A program made the position numbers and the translations under genes. DNA of 64,000 nt from an uncultured Algimonas sp. (GTDB taxonomy: Bacteria; Pseudomonadota; Alphaproteobacteria; Caulobacterales; Maricaulaceae), in assembly GCF_947498175.1 (NCBI RefSeq), contig NZ_CANMJB010000003.1:124001-188000 (forward strand), read 5' to 3'. Under the pieces are notes generated by a model. The model saw only the letters and a list, made by a program, of their open reading frames with translations. It searched no databases and was not told the DNA's origin. Below, in pieces: positions 28,033-37,118 of the stretch; the stretch's first letter is position 1, and each line of letters starts with the position of its first letter.

Positions 28033-28938
28033 CTAGAGGTTCGCGGCCGCTTCGGCGCGGCGCGCATATTTCGGGCAGACGCCGTGGCAACGCCCGTCAT
28101 GCGACCATTCCGGCGGCCGCCACAGATAGGCCAGCCTGTCGGACCAGCGATCCGCCGACGCCATCTTGCGGGCGAGCTGCCGCAGCCCGACGAATTGGGC
28201 GGAGAGCGGATTGTTGTCCGTGACCGGTTCGACCAGGCCCACGACCGGCTCGATCGTGTAATGCGCGCGACTGCCGAACAGATCGTCGCAGATCATCAGC
28301 ACCTGGCCGTAATTGCGGTCGATATAGTCGGGCTGGTTGGCGTGGTGGATCTTGTGGTTCATCGGTGTGGCGAAGATCCGGTCGAGCCCGCCGAGACGAC
28401 CGACATAGCTGGCATGGTTCCAGATGCCGTACAGGCTCTTGGCCACGGCGACGGCGACATAGACGACCGGCGGAACGCCCAGCAGCGCGGCCGCCAGAGC
28501 GCCCATGATCTGGAGTTTGCCGTCGAGGTAGAAACCGCGCGCCGCCGTCGTGTGATTGAAGGAATTGGACGAATGATGGATGCTGTGGAACGCCCAGAGC
28601 AGACCAATCCGGTGGCCCATCCGGTGTTCGACGTAATAGGCCAGTTCGTGCAGGACGAAGGCGACCGGGACGGATAGCCACAGCGCGTCGAGCGTCGTCA
28701 GCCGCGCCGTGTCGAATACCCAGAGATAGAGCGCCAGCGGCAGGATCAGCCCGACGACCATGCCGATTGCGCTGTTCATCAGGTTCAGCCCGATGCTGCA
28801 CAGCGCGTCCCGGTCGTCATAATCCGGGCTGCGGCGGAACAGGTGCCAGAGGCGTTCGGCGATCACCATGCCGAAATAGGCGACCGCGAGGATGTAGAGC
28901 GAGGCCGGTCCGCCCAGCGTCTCGATGATGTCGTCCAT
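28033..28938 (-). CDS. sterol desaturase/fatty acid hydroxylase family membrane protein
   Basis: 301 residues from MDDIIETLGGPASL, with GAGGGGA upstream; a longer in-frame upstream extension is not family-like. Di-iron membrane hydroxylase with the histidine clusters HELAYYVEHRMGH, FHSIHHSSNSFNHTTAAR and NHKIHHANQPDYIDRNYG. About five membrane segments. Such enzymes hydroxylate or desaturate lipids, carotenoids or hopanoids; the substrate is not indicated by the neighbours. Confidence 0.93.
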   Translation of the reverse strand: MDDIIETLGGPASLYILAVAYFGMVIAERLWHLFRRSPDYDDRDALCSIGLNLMNSAIGMVVGLILPLALYLWVFDTARLTTLDALWLSVPVAFVLHELAYYVEHRMGHRIGLLWAFHSIHHSSNSFNHTTAARGFYLDGKLQIMGALAAALLGVPPVVYVAVAVAKSLYGIWNHASYVGRLGGLDRIFATPMNHKIHHANQPDYIDRNYGQVLMICDDLFGSRAHYTIEPVVGLVEPVTDNNPLSAQFVGLRQLARKMASADRWSDRLAYLWRPPEWSHDGRCHGVCPKYARRAEAAANL

Positions 28939-29118
28939 GATCGTCCCCTCAACCAATCCCGCCCTTTGCCAATCCCGCCCTTTGCCAATTCCGCAATGGA
29001 TCCCGCAGCCGTCTTCAGATTGGCGGCAAGACCGCTCTGTGTAAAGGCAGGGGCGCATCGGTGACAATTTCTCGCATTCGGGCTTAACCCTTCCCACGCA
29101 CCCGGCTAGAGCGCGCCA

Positions 29119-31947
29119 ATGGGAGACACGATCACATCGCCGTATAATCCGGCTGAGACCGAACCGAAATGGCAGGCGCGCTGGGACGAGGCCGGGCTGT
29201 TCGAGGCCGACGACGCCTCGCCCAAGCCGAAATTCTACGCCCTCGAAATGTTCCCCTATCCCAGCGGGCGGATCCATATGGGCCATGTGCGCAACTACGC
29301 GATGGGCGACGTGGTGGCGCGCTACAAACGCGCGCAAGGCTTCGAGGTGCTGCACCCGATGGGATGGGACGCGTTCGGCATGCCGGCGGAGAACGCGGCC
29401 ATCGAGACGGGCGGACACCCCAAGGACTGGACCTACGCCAACATAGAGCAGATGCGCGCACCGATGAAACGGCTCGGCTTCGCGCTGGACTGGAGCCGCG
29501 AATTCGCGACCTGCGACGTCGGCTACTACACCGAGCAGCAGCGCATCTTCCTGAAGTTCTGGGAGAAGGGCCTCGTCTATTCCAAGACTGCCAAGGTCAA
29601 CTGGGACCCGGTCGACAATACGGTCCTCGCCAACGAACAGGTGATCGACGGGCGCGGCTGGCGAAGCGGGGCGCCGGTCGAGCAACGCGACATGGAGCAG
29701 TGGTTCTTCAAGATCACGGCGTATTCGGAGGAGTTGCTGGAGGGGCTGGAGACGCTCGACCGCTGGCCGGAAAAAGTGCGGCTGATGCAGCGCAATTGGA
29801 TCGGGAAGAGCGAGGGCGCGGAGATTGAATTCGACTGGGTCGGGTGCGGCGACCCTGAAGCTAGCATCGTTGCGAGCAGCGAGCCGTTAACCCCAGAAAC
29901 GCTAGCGGAATACAGGAACATGATGGTGGCGGATGCTGAGGAACGGCGCACGCGCCATCCCGAGCACTGCCAGACGCTAGACAGTCTTGGCCTGGATAGC
30001 CTCCCAGAAGATGCGGCCATACAGGGCTACAATGGCGAGTGCGGCCTTCGCGTTTACACGACCCGCCCCGATACGATGTTCGGTGCAAGCTTTCTGGCCG
30101 TATCGCCCGACCATCCTCTGGCCAAGGCGTTGGCCGAGACGCGAGAGGATGTAACCGCATTCCGCGCAGACTGCGCCAAGATCGGCACATCCGAAGAAGC
30201 TATTGCGCAAGCGCCCAAGCTCGGCCTCGATACGAAACTCCTGGTCGAGCATCCGTTCAAGGAGGACGAGACCCTTCCTGTCTGGATCGCGAACTTCGTT
30301 CTCATGGGCTACGGCACGGGCGCGGTGTTCGGGCAGCCCGCGCACGATCAGCGGGATTTCGAGTTCGCGAAGAAATACGGCCTTCCGATCATCCCCGTCA
30401 TCAAACCCTCCGCTCACCCCGACGAACGTCGGGGCCCAGCCGACGGCGAAAGCTCCAGCCTGGATCCCGACATTCGTCGGGATGAGCGGGAAGAGGAGAT
30501 GATCGAAGCCTATACGGGCGAAGGCACGCTCTATAATTCTGGCTTCCTGAACGGCCTGTCCAAGGAAGACGCCATCAAAGCTGCCATCGCAGAAATCGAA
30601 GAGTTGGATGCCGGGTACGGCACCACGCAGTACCGCCTGCGCGACTGGGGCGTGTCCCGCCAGCGTTATTGGGGCTGCCCGATCCCGGTCATCCATTGCC
30701 CGAAATGCGGCGCGGTGCCCGTGCCGGAGGACCAGCTGCCCGTCGAGCTGCCCTACGACATCGAGTTCGACTCCCCCGGCAATCCGCTCGACCGCCATCC
30801 GACCTTCAAGCACACGAGCTGCCCGACATGCGGCGGGCCGGCGGAGCGCGAGACCGACACGCTCGACACGTTCGCGGACAGCTCCTGGTATTTCGCCAAG
30901 TTCGCGGGCAAGGACGGCTCGCCCTTCGACCGTGAAGCCGCGAGCCAATGGCTGCCCGTGGACCAGTATGTCGGCGGGGTGGAGCACGCCGTGCTGCACC
31001 TGCTCTATTCGCGCTTCTTCACCCGGGGCCTGCGCGATTGCGGGCTGCTGGATCTGCCGTCCGGCGAGCCGTTCGCGGGACTGTTCACGCAAGGCATGGT
31101 GACGCACGCGACCTACGAGACCGACGAGGGCTGGGTGCTGCCCGCCGACGTGGCGGACAAGGACGGGGCGCTGATCCACATGCCGACGGGGAAGTCCGTC
31201 ACGCGCGGCGACGTCATCAAGATGTCCAAGTCCAAGAAGAACACGGTCGATCCCAACGACATCATCGAAACCTACGGCGCGGACGTGGCACGCTGGTTCG
31301 TCCTGTCCGACTCTCCGCCCGAACGCGACGTGGAATGGTCCGAGGACGGGGTGCGCGGGGCGTGGAATTTCCAGAAGAAAGTCTGGCGCATCGTCGAGAC
31401 CACCGATGTGCCGGACCATGGCCCGATGGCTGCGGGTCCGGAGGCCGCGGATCCGGAGGCCGAAGGCGACGGTCTCGCCCTGCGCCGTCAGGCTCACAAG
31501 GCGCTGGAGAAAATCACGCAAGGCATCGAGGCGTTCCGCTTCAACACCTCGGTCGCGCAGATCTACGAGCTCGCCAACGCGCTGTCGAAATATAAGGGCC
31601 AAGATGCCGCCCGCCTGGAAGCGCTCGGCATCCTGGTCCGCTCCATCGCTCCGTTCATGCCCCATCTGGCCGAGGAATGCTGGGAGCGGCTGGGCGGCGA
31701 GGGGATGTGTGCGGCCGCGCCCTGGCCGCAGGCCGATCCGGCCCTGCTGGTCGAGGACGCGGTGATCCTGCCGGTGCAGGTCAACGGCAAGCGCCGGGGC
31801 GAGATTTCCGTGCCCAGGGACGTGTCCAAGGCGGACGCCGAAGCCGCCGCCCTGGCGGAGCCCAACGTCGCCCGGACGCTGGACGGGCTGAGCGTCCGAA
31901 AGGTCATTGTGGTGCCCGGCCGCATCGTCAATATAGTGGCGCAATGA
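29119..31947 (+). CDS. leuS: leucyl-tRNA synthetase with two insertions near the editing domain
   Basis: 942 residues, about 70-80 longer than typical bacterial LeuRS. HIGH motif as [14 protein letters not shown] and KMSKS as [14 protein letters not shown]. The extra length comes mainly from a segment of about 50 residues before [15 protein letters not shown] (starting near [14 protein letters not shown]) and a 27-residue stretch after PIIPVIKP that is encoded by a palindromic element. Both map to surface loops of the CP1 editing domain. GC in about 29.86-30.6 kb is lower than in the rest of the gene. Its stop overlaps the lptE start. Confidence 0.96.
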   Translation: MGDTITSPYNPAETEPKWQARWDEAGLFEADDASPKPKFYALEMFPYPSGRIHMGHVRNYAMGDVVARYKRAQGFEVLHPMGWDAFGMPAENAAIETGGHPKDWTYANIEQMRAPMKRLGFALDWSREFATCDVGYYTEQQRIFLKFWEKGLVYSKTAKVNWDPVDNTVLANEQVIDGRGWRSGAPVEQRDMEQWFFKITAYSEELLEGLETLDRWPEKVRLMQRNWIGKSEGAEIEFDWVGCGDPEASIVASSEPLTPETLAEYRNMMVADAEERRTRHPEHCQTLDSLGLDSLPEDAAIQGYNGECGLRVYTTRPDTMFGASFLAVSPDHPLAKALAETREDVTAFRADCAKIGTSEEAIAQAPKLGLDTKLLVEHPFKEDETLPVWIANFVLMGYGTGAVFGQPAHDQRDFEFAKKYGLPIIPVIKPSAHPDERRGPADGESSSLDPDIRRDEREEEMIEAYTGEGTLYNSGFLNGLSKEDAIKAAIAEIEELDAGYGTTQYRLRDWGVSRQRYWGCPIPVIHCPKCGAVPVPEDQLPVELPYDIEFDSPGNPLDRHPTFKHTSCPTCGGPAERETDTLDTFADSSWYFAKFAGKDGSPFDREAASQWLPVDQYVGGVEHAVLHLLYSRFFTRGLRDCGLLDLPSGEPFAGLFTQGMVTHATYETDEGWVLPADVADKDGALIHMPTGKSVTRGDVIKMSKSKKNTVDPNDIIETYGADVARWFVLSDSPPERDVEWSEDGVRGAWNFQKKVWRIVETTDVPDHGPMAAGPEAADPEAEGDGLALRRQAHKALEKITQGIEAFRFNTSVAQIYELANALSKYKGQDAARLEALGILVRSIAPFMPHLAEECWERLGGEGMCAAAPWPQADPALLVEDAVILPVQVNGKRRGEISVPRDVSKADAEAAALAEPNVARTLDGLSVRKVIVVPGRIVNIVAQ
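30410..30489. repeat. 80-bp palindromic element inserted in frame in leuS
   Basis: Two 30-nt arms at 30410-30439 and 30460-30489 are inverted copies with 26 of 30 positions matching. The outer part reads CCGCTCACCCCGACGAACGT and the far end mirrors it as ATTCGTCGGGATGAGCGG. The element keeps the reading frame and encodes [20 protein letters not shown] followed by DIRRDERE. It resembles the dispersed intergenic palindromes of alphaproteobacteria and behaves like a Rickettsia-type protein-coding palindromic element. Confidence 0.85.
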
Positions 31948-32636
31948 AACAGATACTTCTTTCCCTGAGCCTCCTCCTGTCCGCCGCCCTGTCCGGCTGC
32001 GCGGGTTTCCAGCCGATGCACGCCATGCCGTCCGCCGGGACCGTGTTCAGCGATCTGGGCGTCAGCGTCGGCCCCGGACGGGACGAAGCCGACCGCCTGG
32101 CCGGCTTCGTCATCCGCCAGAGCTTGGCCGACCGGATCGACGCCCCGGCGGACCCGACCTACACCGTCCATATCGAGCCGACGCAGCAACGCGCCGGCGT
32201 CGGCCTGACGACCCTGGACGCCGCGTCGCGCTTCGACGGCATCGTCACGGCCCAGTGGACGCTGACCCGCCGCAGGGACGGGCAGCGCATCGCCTCCGGC
32301 AGCACGAGCAGCACGTCGTCCTTTTCCGCCAATATCGACCCCAGCCGCCTGCAGGCGACGGCTGATGCCGCGCTCGAACGCGCCGCGAGCAACGTGGCCA
32401 ACGAATTGATCCAGGAACTCACCATGGCCTTGGCCGACTTCGACAAGGACCAAGCCGTAGCCGAAGCCGAAGCCCAAGCCCAAGCCGTAGCCGAAGCCGA
32501 AGCCGAAGCCGAAGCCCAAGCCCAAGCCGAAGCCCAAGCCGAAGCCGAGGCCGAGACGGGGTTGACCGGACCTGGCGCGACGCCGCGGCCGGAAACGCCC
32601 GGGCCGACCGGAACGCCCGACCCGGCCAAGCCGTGA
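31944..32636 (+). CDS. lptE: LPS-assembly lipoprotein LptE with repeat-encoded acidic tail
   Basis: 230 residues. The lipoprotein signal is [20 protein letters not shown]. The core ([20 protein letters not shown], then [19 protein letters not shown] and [16 protein letters not shown] strands) fits the outer-membrane partner of LptD in LPS export. Position between leuS and holA is the standard alphaproteobacterial order. The ATG overlaps the leuS TGA (ATGA). The C-terminal 60 residues are an Ala-Glu/Ala-Gln/Ala-Val repeat and a Pro-rich end not seen in the family core. Confidence 0.9.
   Translation: MKQILLSLSLLLSAALSGCAGFQPMHAMPSAGTVFSDLGVSVGPGRDEADRLAGFVIRQSLADRIDAPADPTYTVHIEPTQQRAGVGLTTLDAASRFDGIVTAQWTLTRRRDGQRIASGSTSSTSSFSANIDPSRLQATADAALERAASNVANELIQELTMALADFDKDQAVAEAEAQAQAVAEAEAEAEAQAQAEAQAEAEAETGLTGPGATPRPETPGPTGTPDPAKP
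32454..32555 (+). repeat. 17-unit hexanucleotide repeat in lptE
   Basis: Seventeen GCC-GAA, GCC-CAA or GCC-GTA units in a row encode (Ala-Glu/Gln/Val)17. Since units are 6 bp, slippage would change tail length by two residues without a frameshift. The larger motif GTA-GAA-GAA-CAA-CAA pattern is itself partly repeated. Confidence 0.9.
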
Positions 32637-32722
32637 CGGCTGCGGGCGGACGCCGCCGGAGCCGCAAAGGTCCGAGGGCGACGATCCGGTGAAGGTGCCG
32701 CACGCATGAAAGCCCCGCATTC

Positions 32723-33781
32723 ATGAAGGTCACCGGCGCCCGCCAGACCCGGTTCCTGTCGCAACCGCCGCACGACCTGCTGGGCGCGCTGCTGTTCGGG
32801 CCGGATCGGGGCCTGGTCAAGGCGCGCGCGGCCGCCCTGATCCAGACGCTGGCGCCCGACATCGACCCGGCCTTCGGCGCGACCGTGCTGACGGCCGACG
32901 ATCTGGCCACCGACCCGGCCCGCCTGCAGGACGAGATGAGCGCGATGAGCCTGCTGGGCGGGACGCGGCTGGTGCGCCTGCGGCTCGACCATGAACGTTC
33001 CGGCGCGGCGATCGCCAAGATCCTCAAGGCGCTGGATGCGGATCCTTCCAGGGTCGAAGCCAGGCTGGTCATCGAGGCGGGCGATCTGTCCACCCGGTCG
33101 GCCGTGCGCAAGGCGGCCGAAGCCGCCAAGCATGTCGCCGCGATCGGCTGCTACCCGATGGGGGCGCGCGACCGCCGCCAGCAGATCAAGGACCGGCTGG
33201 ACGATCTGGGCATCGGCGTCACCCCGGACGCGCTCGACCTGTGGATCCCGCTGCTGGAAGGCGACCACGCCCTGGCCGAGGGCGAGGTCGAGAAGATGGC
33301 GCTCTACAAGGGCTACGGCACCGAGGAGGGCGCCCGCGTGACGCCGGCGGACGTCCGGGCGCTCGCCGCCGGGGCGCAGGGCTCGGCCATCGACCCGATC
33401 ATCCAGGACGCCCTGTCCGGGCGCCTCGATAGCCTGGACGCGCGCTACCGCCGCGCCGTCGAGGCCAAGACCAGCCCCGTCGCTATCCATTTCGCCCTGC
33501 AACGCCACATCTTGCGCCTGTGCGAGGCGAGCGCGCGCATGGACCGGGGCGACAGCGCCCAGGCGGCGACGCGGTCCCTGCGCCCGCCCGTCTTCCGCAT
33601 GGCCGAGGACGCCTTCGTGGCCACGCTGAACCGCTGGAACGGCCGCGCCCTGCGCTCGGCCCTGTCGCAATGCCAGACGGTCGAACGCCAGCTCAAGAGC
33701 ACGGGCGCCCCGGCCGAAGCGCTGACCCAACGCCTGCTGTTCGGCCTCGCCCGGTTCGCCGCGCGCCGCCGCGCCGCCTGA
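32723..33781 (+). CDS. holA: DNA polymerase III delta subunit (clamp-loader)
   Basis: 352 residues. Delta opens the sliding clamp and is part of the clamp loader. Family features are ALLFGPDRGLVKARAAALIQ at the N-terminus, VRLRLDHERSGAA, KHVAAIGCYPMG and the helical C-terminal domain (LQRHILRLCEASARMDRGD, LFGLARFAARR). Standard position after lptE, with an 86-bp gap. Confidence 0.94.
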   Translation: MKVTGARQTRFLSQPPHDLLGALLFGPDRGLVKARAAALIQTLAPDIDPAFGATVLTADDLATDPARLQDEMSAMSLLGGTRLVRLRLDHERSGAAIAKILKALDADPSRVEARLVIEAGDLSTRSAVRKAAEAAKHVAAIGCYPMGARDRRQQIKDRLDDLGIGVTPDALDLWIPLLEGDHALAEGEVEKMALYKGYGTEEGARVTPADVRALAAGAQGSAIDPIIQDALSGRLDSLDARYRRAVEAKTSPVAIHFALQRHILRLCEASARMDRGDSAQAATRSLRPPVFRMAEDAFVATLNRWNGRALRSALSQCQTVERQLKSTGAPAEALTQRLLFGLARFAARRRAA

Positions 33782-33824
33782 TCCCCGCCTTTCGCCTGAT
33801 CCCCGCTTTTCAAGGACCGCCCCC

Positions 33825-34691
33825 ATGGACATGATCGCCGACTATTGGGCCCGCGCGCAGGCGGAGTTCCCCTTCCTGCTGGTGCTGGGCGGCAATGTCG
33901 TCTCCGCCGTTCTGATCTTCGCCGCCGGCGTGTTTTTCGGCCGCTGGTTGTCCAGGCGCTTGCGGACGTCCCATTTCGGCGGGTCGCATCTGGACGCGAC
34001 GCTGCGCCCCGTGCTGGCCTCGGTCGTCTTCTATCTCGTGCTGGCCATGACGCTCTACGCCGTGCTGGTGAAGCTGGGCGTGCCGCCGACGAGCCTGCTG
34101 GCCGTCTTCGGCGGCGCGGCGATCGCCATCGGCCTGGCGCTGCGCGACACGCTGTCCAACATCGCCGCGGGCGTGATGCTGCTGATCCTGCGGCCGCTCC
34201 AGGTCGGCGATTTCGTCGATATCGGTCGCGACACGGTCGGCACGGTCGAGGAGATCGGCCTGTTTACCACCACCATCCGCAATATCGAGAACATCGCCAT
34301 CTACCTGCCCAACAGCGTGATCTGGGGCAACCGGGTGCAGAATTTCGGCCGTCACGCCCACCGCAAGGCGGTCATCGAGATCGGCGTGGGCTACGCCACG
34401 GACCTGGAGGCGGCGCGGACCCTGTTGCTGGAAACGATGGCGAACCACGACGGCGTCCTGCCCGTCGCCGACGACGGCACCTCTGCCCCGACCCCGCCGG
34501 AAGTCTACGTCATGGGGTTCGGCGACAGCGCCATCACCCTGTCCTGCCGCTGCTGGCTGCCGGGCGACACGTGGCTGGCCCGCGCCAGCGACCTGCGCAT
34601 CGCGATCAAGCGCGCGCTGGACGAAGCCGGGATCGAGATCCCGTTCCCGCAACGCGTGGTGCACATGGCGTCGGAGACGGGGATTACCTAG
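33825..34691 (+). CDS. small-conductance mechanosensitive channel, MscS family
   Basis: 288 residues, the minimal E. coli MscS-like layout. Three membrane helices, with pore helix TM3 near GGAAIAIGLALRDTLSNIAA, then the beta domain (LQVGDFVDIGRDTVGTVEEI, IYLPNSVIWGNRVQNF) and C-terminal domain (IEIGVGYATDLEAARTLLLE, IEIPFPQRVVH). Inner-membrane osmotic release valve. It is the second MscS protein in the window. Preceded by a short repeated CCTGATCCCCGC(C) and followed by a large palindrome. Confidence 0.95.
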   Translation: MDMIADYWARAQAEFPFLLVLGGNVVSAVLIFAAGVFFGRWLSRRLRTSHFGGSHLDATLRPVLASVVFYLVLAMTLYAVLVKLGVPPTSLLAVFGGAAIAIGLALRDTLSNIAAGVMLLILRPLQVGDFVDIGRDTVGTVEEIGLFTTTIRNIENIAIYLPNSVIWGNRVQNFGRHAHRKAVIEIGVGYATDLEAARTLLLETMANHDGVLPVADDGTSAPTPPEVYVMGFGDSAITLSCRCWLPGDTWLARASDLRIAIKRALDEAGIEIPFPQRVVHMASETGIT

Positions 34692-34702
34692 CCTTCTCTC
34701 CC

Positions 34703-34795
34703 CCTCATCCCGGACCTGATCCGGGATCCATCTCCCAGCCGGTCCGGCCCGCCTGTCGGTCCTGTGCTGGATCCCGGATCAAGTCCGGGATGAGG
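34703..34795. repeat. intergenic palindromic element between convergent genes
   Basis: Arms at 34703-34730 (CCTCATCCCGGACCTGATCC...) and 34768-34795 (..AAGTCCGGGATGAGG) are inverted copies with 27 of 28 positions matching and a 37-nt spacer. The outer CTCATCCCG/CGGGATGAG ends are like those of the leuS element. It may also end transcription of both flanking genes. Confidence 0.85.
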
Positions 34796-34829
34796 AATGG
34801 GTATATGCCTGAAGAACCGGCTTTAAACT

Positions 34830-35705
34830 CTACCCTTCGCGCAGACATGCCCGGAAGGCGGCGCCTTTCTTCAATCCGGCCACGGCAGGGTAGCGCTGGG
34901 CCTGGCGCGTCACGAGGATGTCGAGCGCCCGGGCGGCGCGGGGCAGGGCGTCCGCGTTCTTCTGCCATTGCGCGCCGATGACGTAGTGGCGCGGCGGCAG
35001 GCGGCGTTCCGCCCCGTTCTCCCAGCTTTCGCCGATCCACAGAGCCTGCCGGGGCGCGCCCGGACCGGGCCGGAAGGATCGCGGCAGCGACAGCAGGAAC
35101 TCGTCGCCATAGTCGCGGTGGAAGCGCTCCGCCTCCTCGTCCGTGCTCGCGATCAGCAGGACCTGATCGACCATGCCGCGCTCGCGCACCAGGGCAACGA
35201 CCCGGTCCACGTCCGCCGAGGTCTTCAGGTCCAGCTCCAGATAGATGCGGCCTTGGGCGGCCTGCAGCAGGTCGGCCAGGGTCGGCACGGCTTCGCCGCC
35301 GACGCGGCCCTGCGCGTCCTTCAGGCGCAGCCGGGCGAAATCCGCCGGCGCGGTGGCAACGACCGGGCCGGTGCCGGAGGCATGCTCCTCCCACACCCCG
35401 TCATGGAACAGGATCGGCGTGCCGTCGGCGATGGAGGCGATGTCGACCTCTACCATCATGATGCCGTGACCGATCAGCCGCTCCAGCGAGCTCAGCGAGT
35501 TCTCCGCCTCCTCATAGCCGTCCGACGTGGCGCGGTGCGCCGCCACCAGCGCGGCCTCGTCCGGCAGGCAGGCCAGGGTCGTGCGAAGCGGCGGCAGCGC
35601 GTCCAGGTCGGAAAAGGGCGCGGGCGGCGCCGGGACGGCGCTGGTGCATCCCGCGAACAGCATCGCGGCGAGGGACAGGGAGAGAGCGGATGGCTTGGCG
35701 AACAT
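34830..35705 (-). CDS. glycerophosphodiester phosphodiesterase family lipoprotein
   Basis: 291 residues. The signal has a lipobox (SLSLAAMLFAGCTSA). The GDPD barrel starts with VAAHRATSDGYEEAENSL (HR and EN of the active site), followed by VEVDIASIADGTPILFHDG and RIYLELDLK. It would hydrolyse glycerophosphodiesters from membrane lipids at the cell envelope. The start is 25 bp from the divergent mnmE start, so promoters overlap. Confidence 0.9.
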   Translation of the reverse strand: MFAKPSALSLSLAAMLFAGCTSAVPAPPAPFSDLDALPPLRTTLACLPDEAALVAAHRATSDGYEEAENSLSSLERLIGHGIMMVEVDIASIADGTPILFHDGVWEEHASGTGPVVATAPADFARLRLKDAQGRVGGEAVPTLADLLQAAQGRIYLELDLKTSADVDRVVALVRERGMVDQVLLIASTDEEAERFHRDYGDEFLLSLPRSFRPGPGAPRQALWIGESWENGAERRLPPRHYVIGAQWQKNADALPRAARALDILVTRQAQRYPAVAGLKKGAAFRACLREG

Positions 35706-35730
35706 GGGGCCGCGCTATAAGCCCGCCCGC

Positions 35731-37065
35731 ATGAGTGTCAAAACACAGTTTGGCGACACGATCTTCGCTCTGTCCACCGCGCCGGGCCGGGCGGGCGTCG
35801 CCGTGATCCGCCTGTCCGGGCCGGAGGCACATGCCGCCGCCCGCGCCCTGGCCGCAGAGCGCGACCTGGCCGAAGAGCGCGACCTGGCCGAAGAGCGCGA
35901 CCTGCCGCCCCGCCGCGCCGTGCTGCGACGGCTCGGGCGCGCCGGGACCGTGATCGACGAAGCGCTGGTCCTGTTCTTCCCCGCGCCCAACAGTTTCACC
36001 GGCGAAGACGTCGTGGAGCTGCAGTGCCACGGCTCCCACGCCGTGATCGAGGCGCTGTCGGAGGCGCTGCTGTCGCTCGGCCTGCGCCAGGCCCGCGCCG
36101 GGGAATTCACCCGCCGCGCCGTGGAGAACGGCCGCATGGACCTGACCGAGGCCGAAGGGCTGCTCGACCTGATCGACGCCCAGACGCAAGGCCAGCGCGA
36201 ACAGGCGCTGCGCCAGATGGACGGCCATCTGCGTGACACTTACGGGCGCTGGCGCGAAGGGCTGCTCGACGCGCTGGCGCAGATCGAGGGCGAGATCGAT
36301 TTCGCCGACGAGGCCGACGTGCCCGACGCCCTGTCCCATGCCGCGCGTGCGCCGTTGGACCGGGTGGCGGACGATATCGAGGCCGCGCTGAGCCGCGCCG
36401 CGCAAGGCCGCGCCGTGCGGACCGGCATCGACATCGCCATCATCGGGCCGCCCAATGCGGGCAAGTCGACGCTGCTAAACCAGCTGGTCGGGCGCGACGT
36501 GGCCATCACCTCGCCGCAGGCCGGGACCACGCGCGACATCGTCGAAGCGCAGATGGTGATCGCCGGAATGCCCGTCACCCTGTCCGACACGGCCGGCCTG
36601 CGAGAGACCGACGACGCCATCGAGGCCGAAGGCGTGCGGCGCGCCCGCGACCGTGCGCGCCAGGCTCATCTGCGCATCGTGCTGCAACGCGGCCCCGCGC
36701 CGGACGCGCCGGTCCAGGACGGCGATCTCGTCATCGGTAATGTCGACGGAAACCCTGAAGACATCAATGAAATCAATGCGTTGGAAGGGCATGGCGTGGA
36801 CCGGCTCCTGTCCCGCATCGATTCGCTGGTGCGCGAGCGCTTCTCGGGTCGCGAACCGGCCGGACTGACCCGCGCGCGCCATGCCGACTGCGCCCGCCGC
36901 GCCCTGGCCGCCACCCGTTCCGCCCGCACTCATCTGGGCGCGGGTCCGGAACTGGCCGCCGAGGACATCCGCCGCGCCCTGCGCGCCATCGACGAGCTGG
37001 CCGGGCGCAGCGACATCGAGGAAGTCTTCGACCGCATTTTCAGCCAGTTCTGCGTCGGCAAATGA
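35731..37065 (+). CDS. mnmE: tRNA uridine-5-carboxymethylaminomethyl modification GTPase MnmE
   Basis: 444 residues from MSVKTQFGDTIFALST. MnmE with MnmG modifies U34 of tRNAs. N-terminal folate-binding domain (GRAGVAVIRLSGPEA, NSFTGEDVVELQCHGSHAVI), helical domain, and a G domain with G1 GPPNAGKSTLLN, G2 AGTTRDIV and G3 LSDTAGLRETDD. The G4 site that should read NKxD reads GNVD (in LVIGNVDG), a deviation. The C-terminal FCVGK is intact. An 18-bp repeat encodes AERDLAEERDLAEERDL near residue 43. Confidence 0.95.
   Translation: MSVKTQFGDTIFALSTAPGRAGVAVIRLSGPEAHAAARALAAERDLAEERDLAEERDLPPRRAVLRRLGRAGTVIDEALVLFFPAPNSFTGEDVVELQCHGSHAVIEALSEALLSLGLRQARAGEFTRRAVENGRMDLTEAEGLLDLIDAQTQGQREQALRQMDGHLRDTYGRWREGLLDALAQIEGEIDFADEADVPDALSHAARAPLDRVADDIEAALSRAAQGRAVRTGIDIAIIGPPNAGKSTLLNQLVGRDVAITSPQAGTTRDIVEAQMVIAGMPVTLSDTAGLRETDDAIEAEGVRRARDRARQAHLRIVLQRGPAPDAPVQDGDLVIGNVDGNPEDINEINALEGHGVDRLLSRIDSLVRERFSGREPAGLTRARHADCARRALAATRSARTHLGAGPELAAEDIRRALRAIDELAGRSDIEEVFDRIFSQFCVGK
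35852..35905 (+). repeat. three tandem 18-bp repeats within mnmE
   Basis: Unit CCGAAGAGCGCGACCTGG, first copy with CCGCAG and last ending in C. Encodes a repeated Glu-Arg-Asp-Leu-Ala-Glu surface segment in the N-terminal domain. The frame is kept. Confidence 0.85.
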
Positions 37066-37118
37066 GTCGCGCAAGCGTCATTTGTAATTGCAGGGCGACT
37101 TGATAGGGTCGGGCCATC

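Noticed and set aside
30410..30489. Transcription terminator
   Set aside because: The hairpin is inside leuS, keeps the frame and has no T run on either side.
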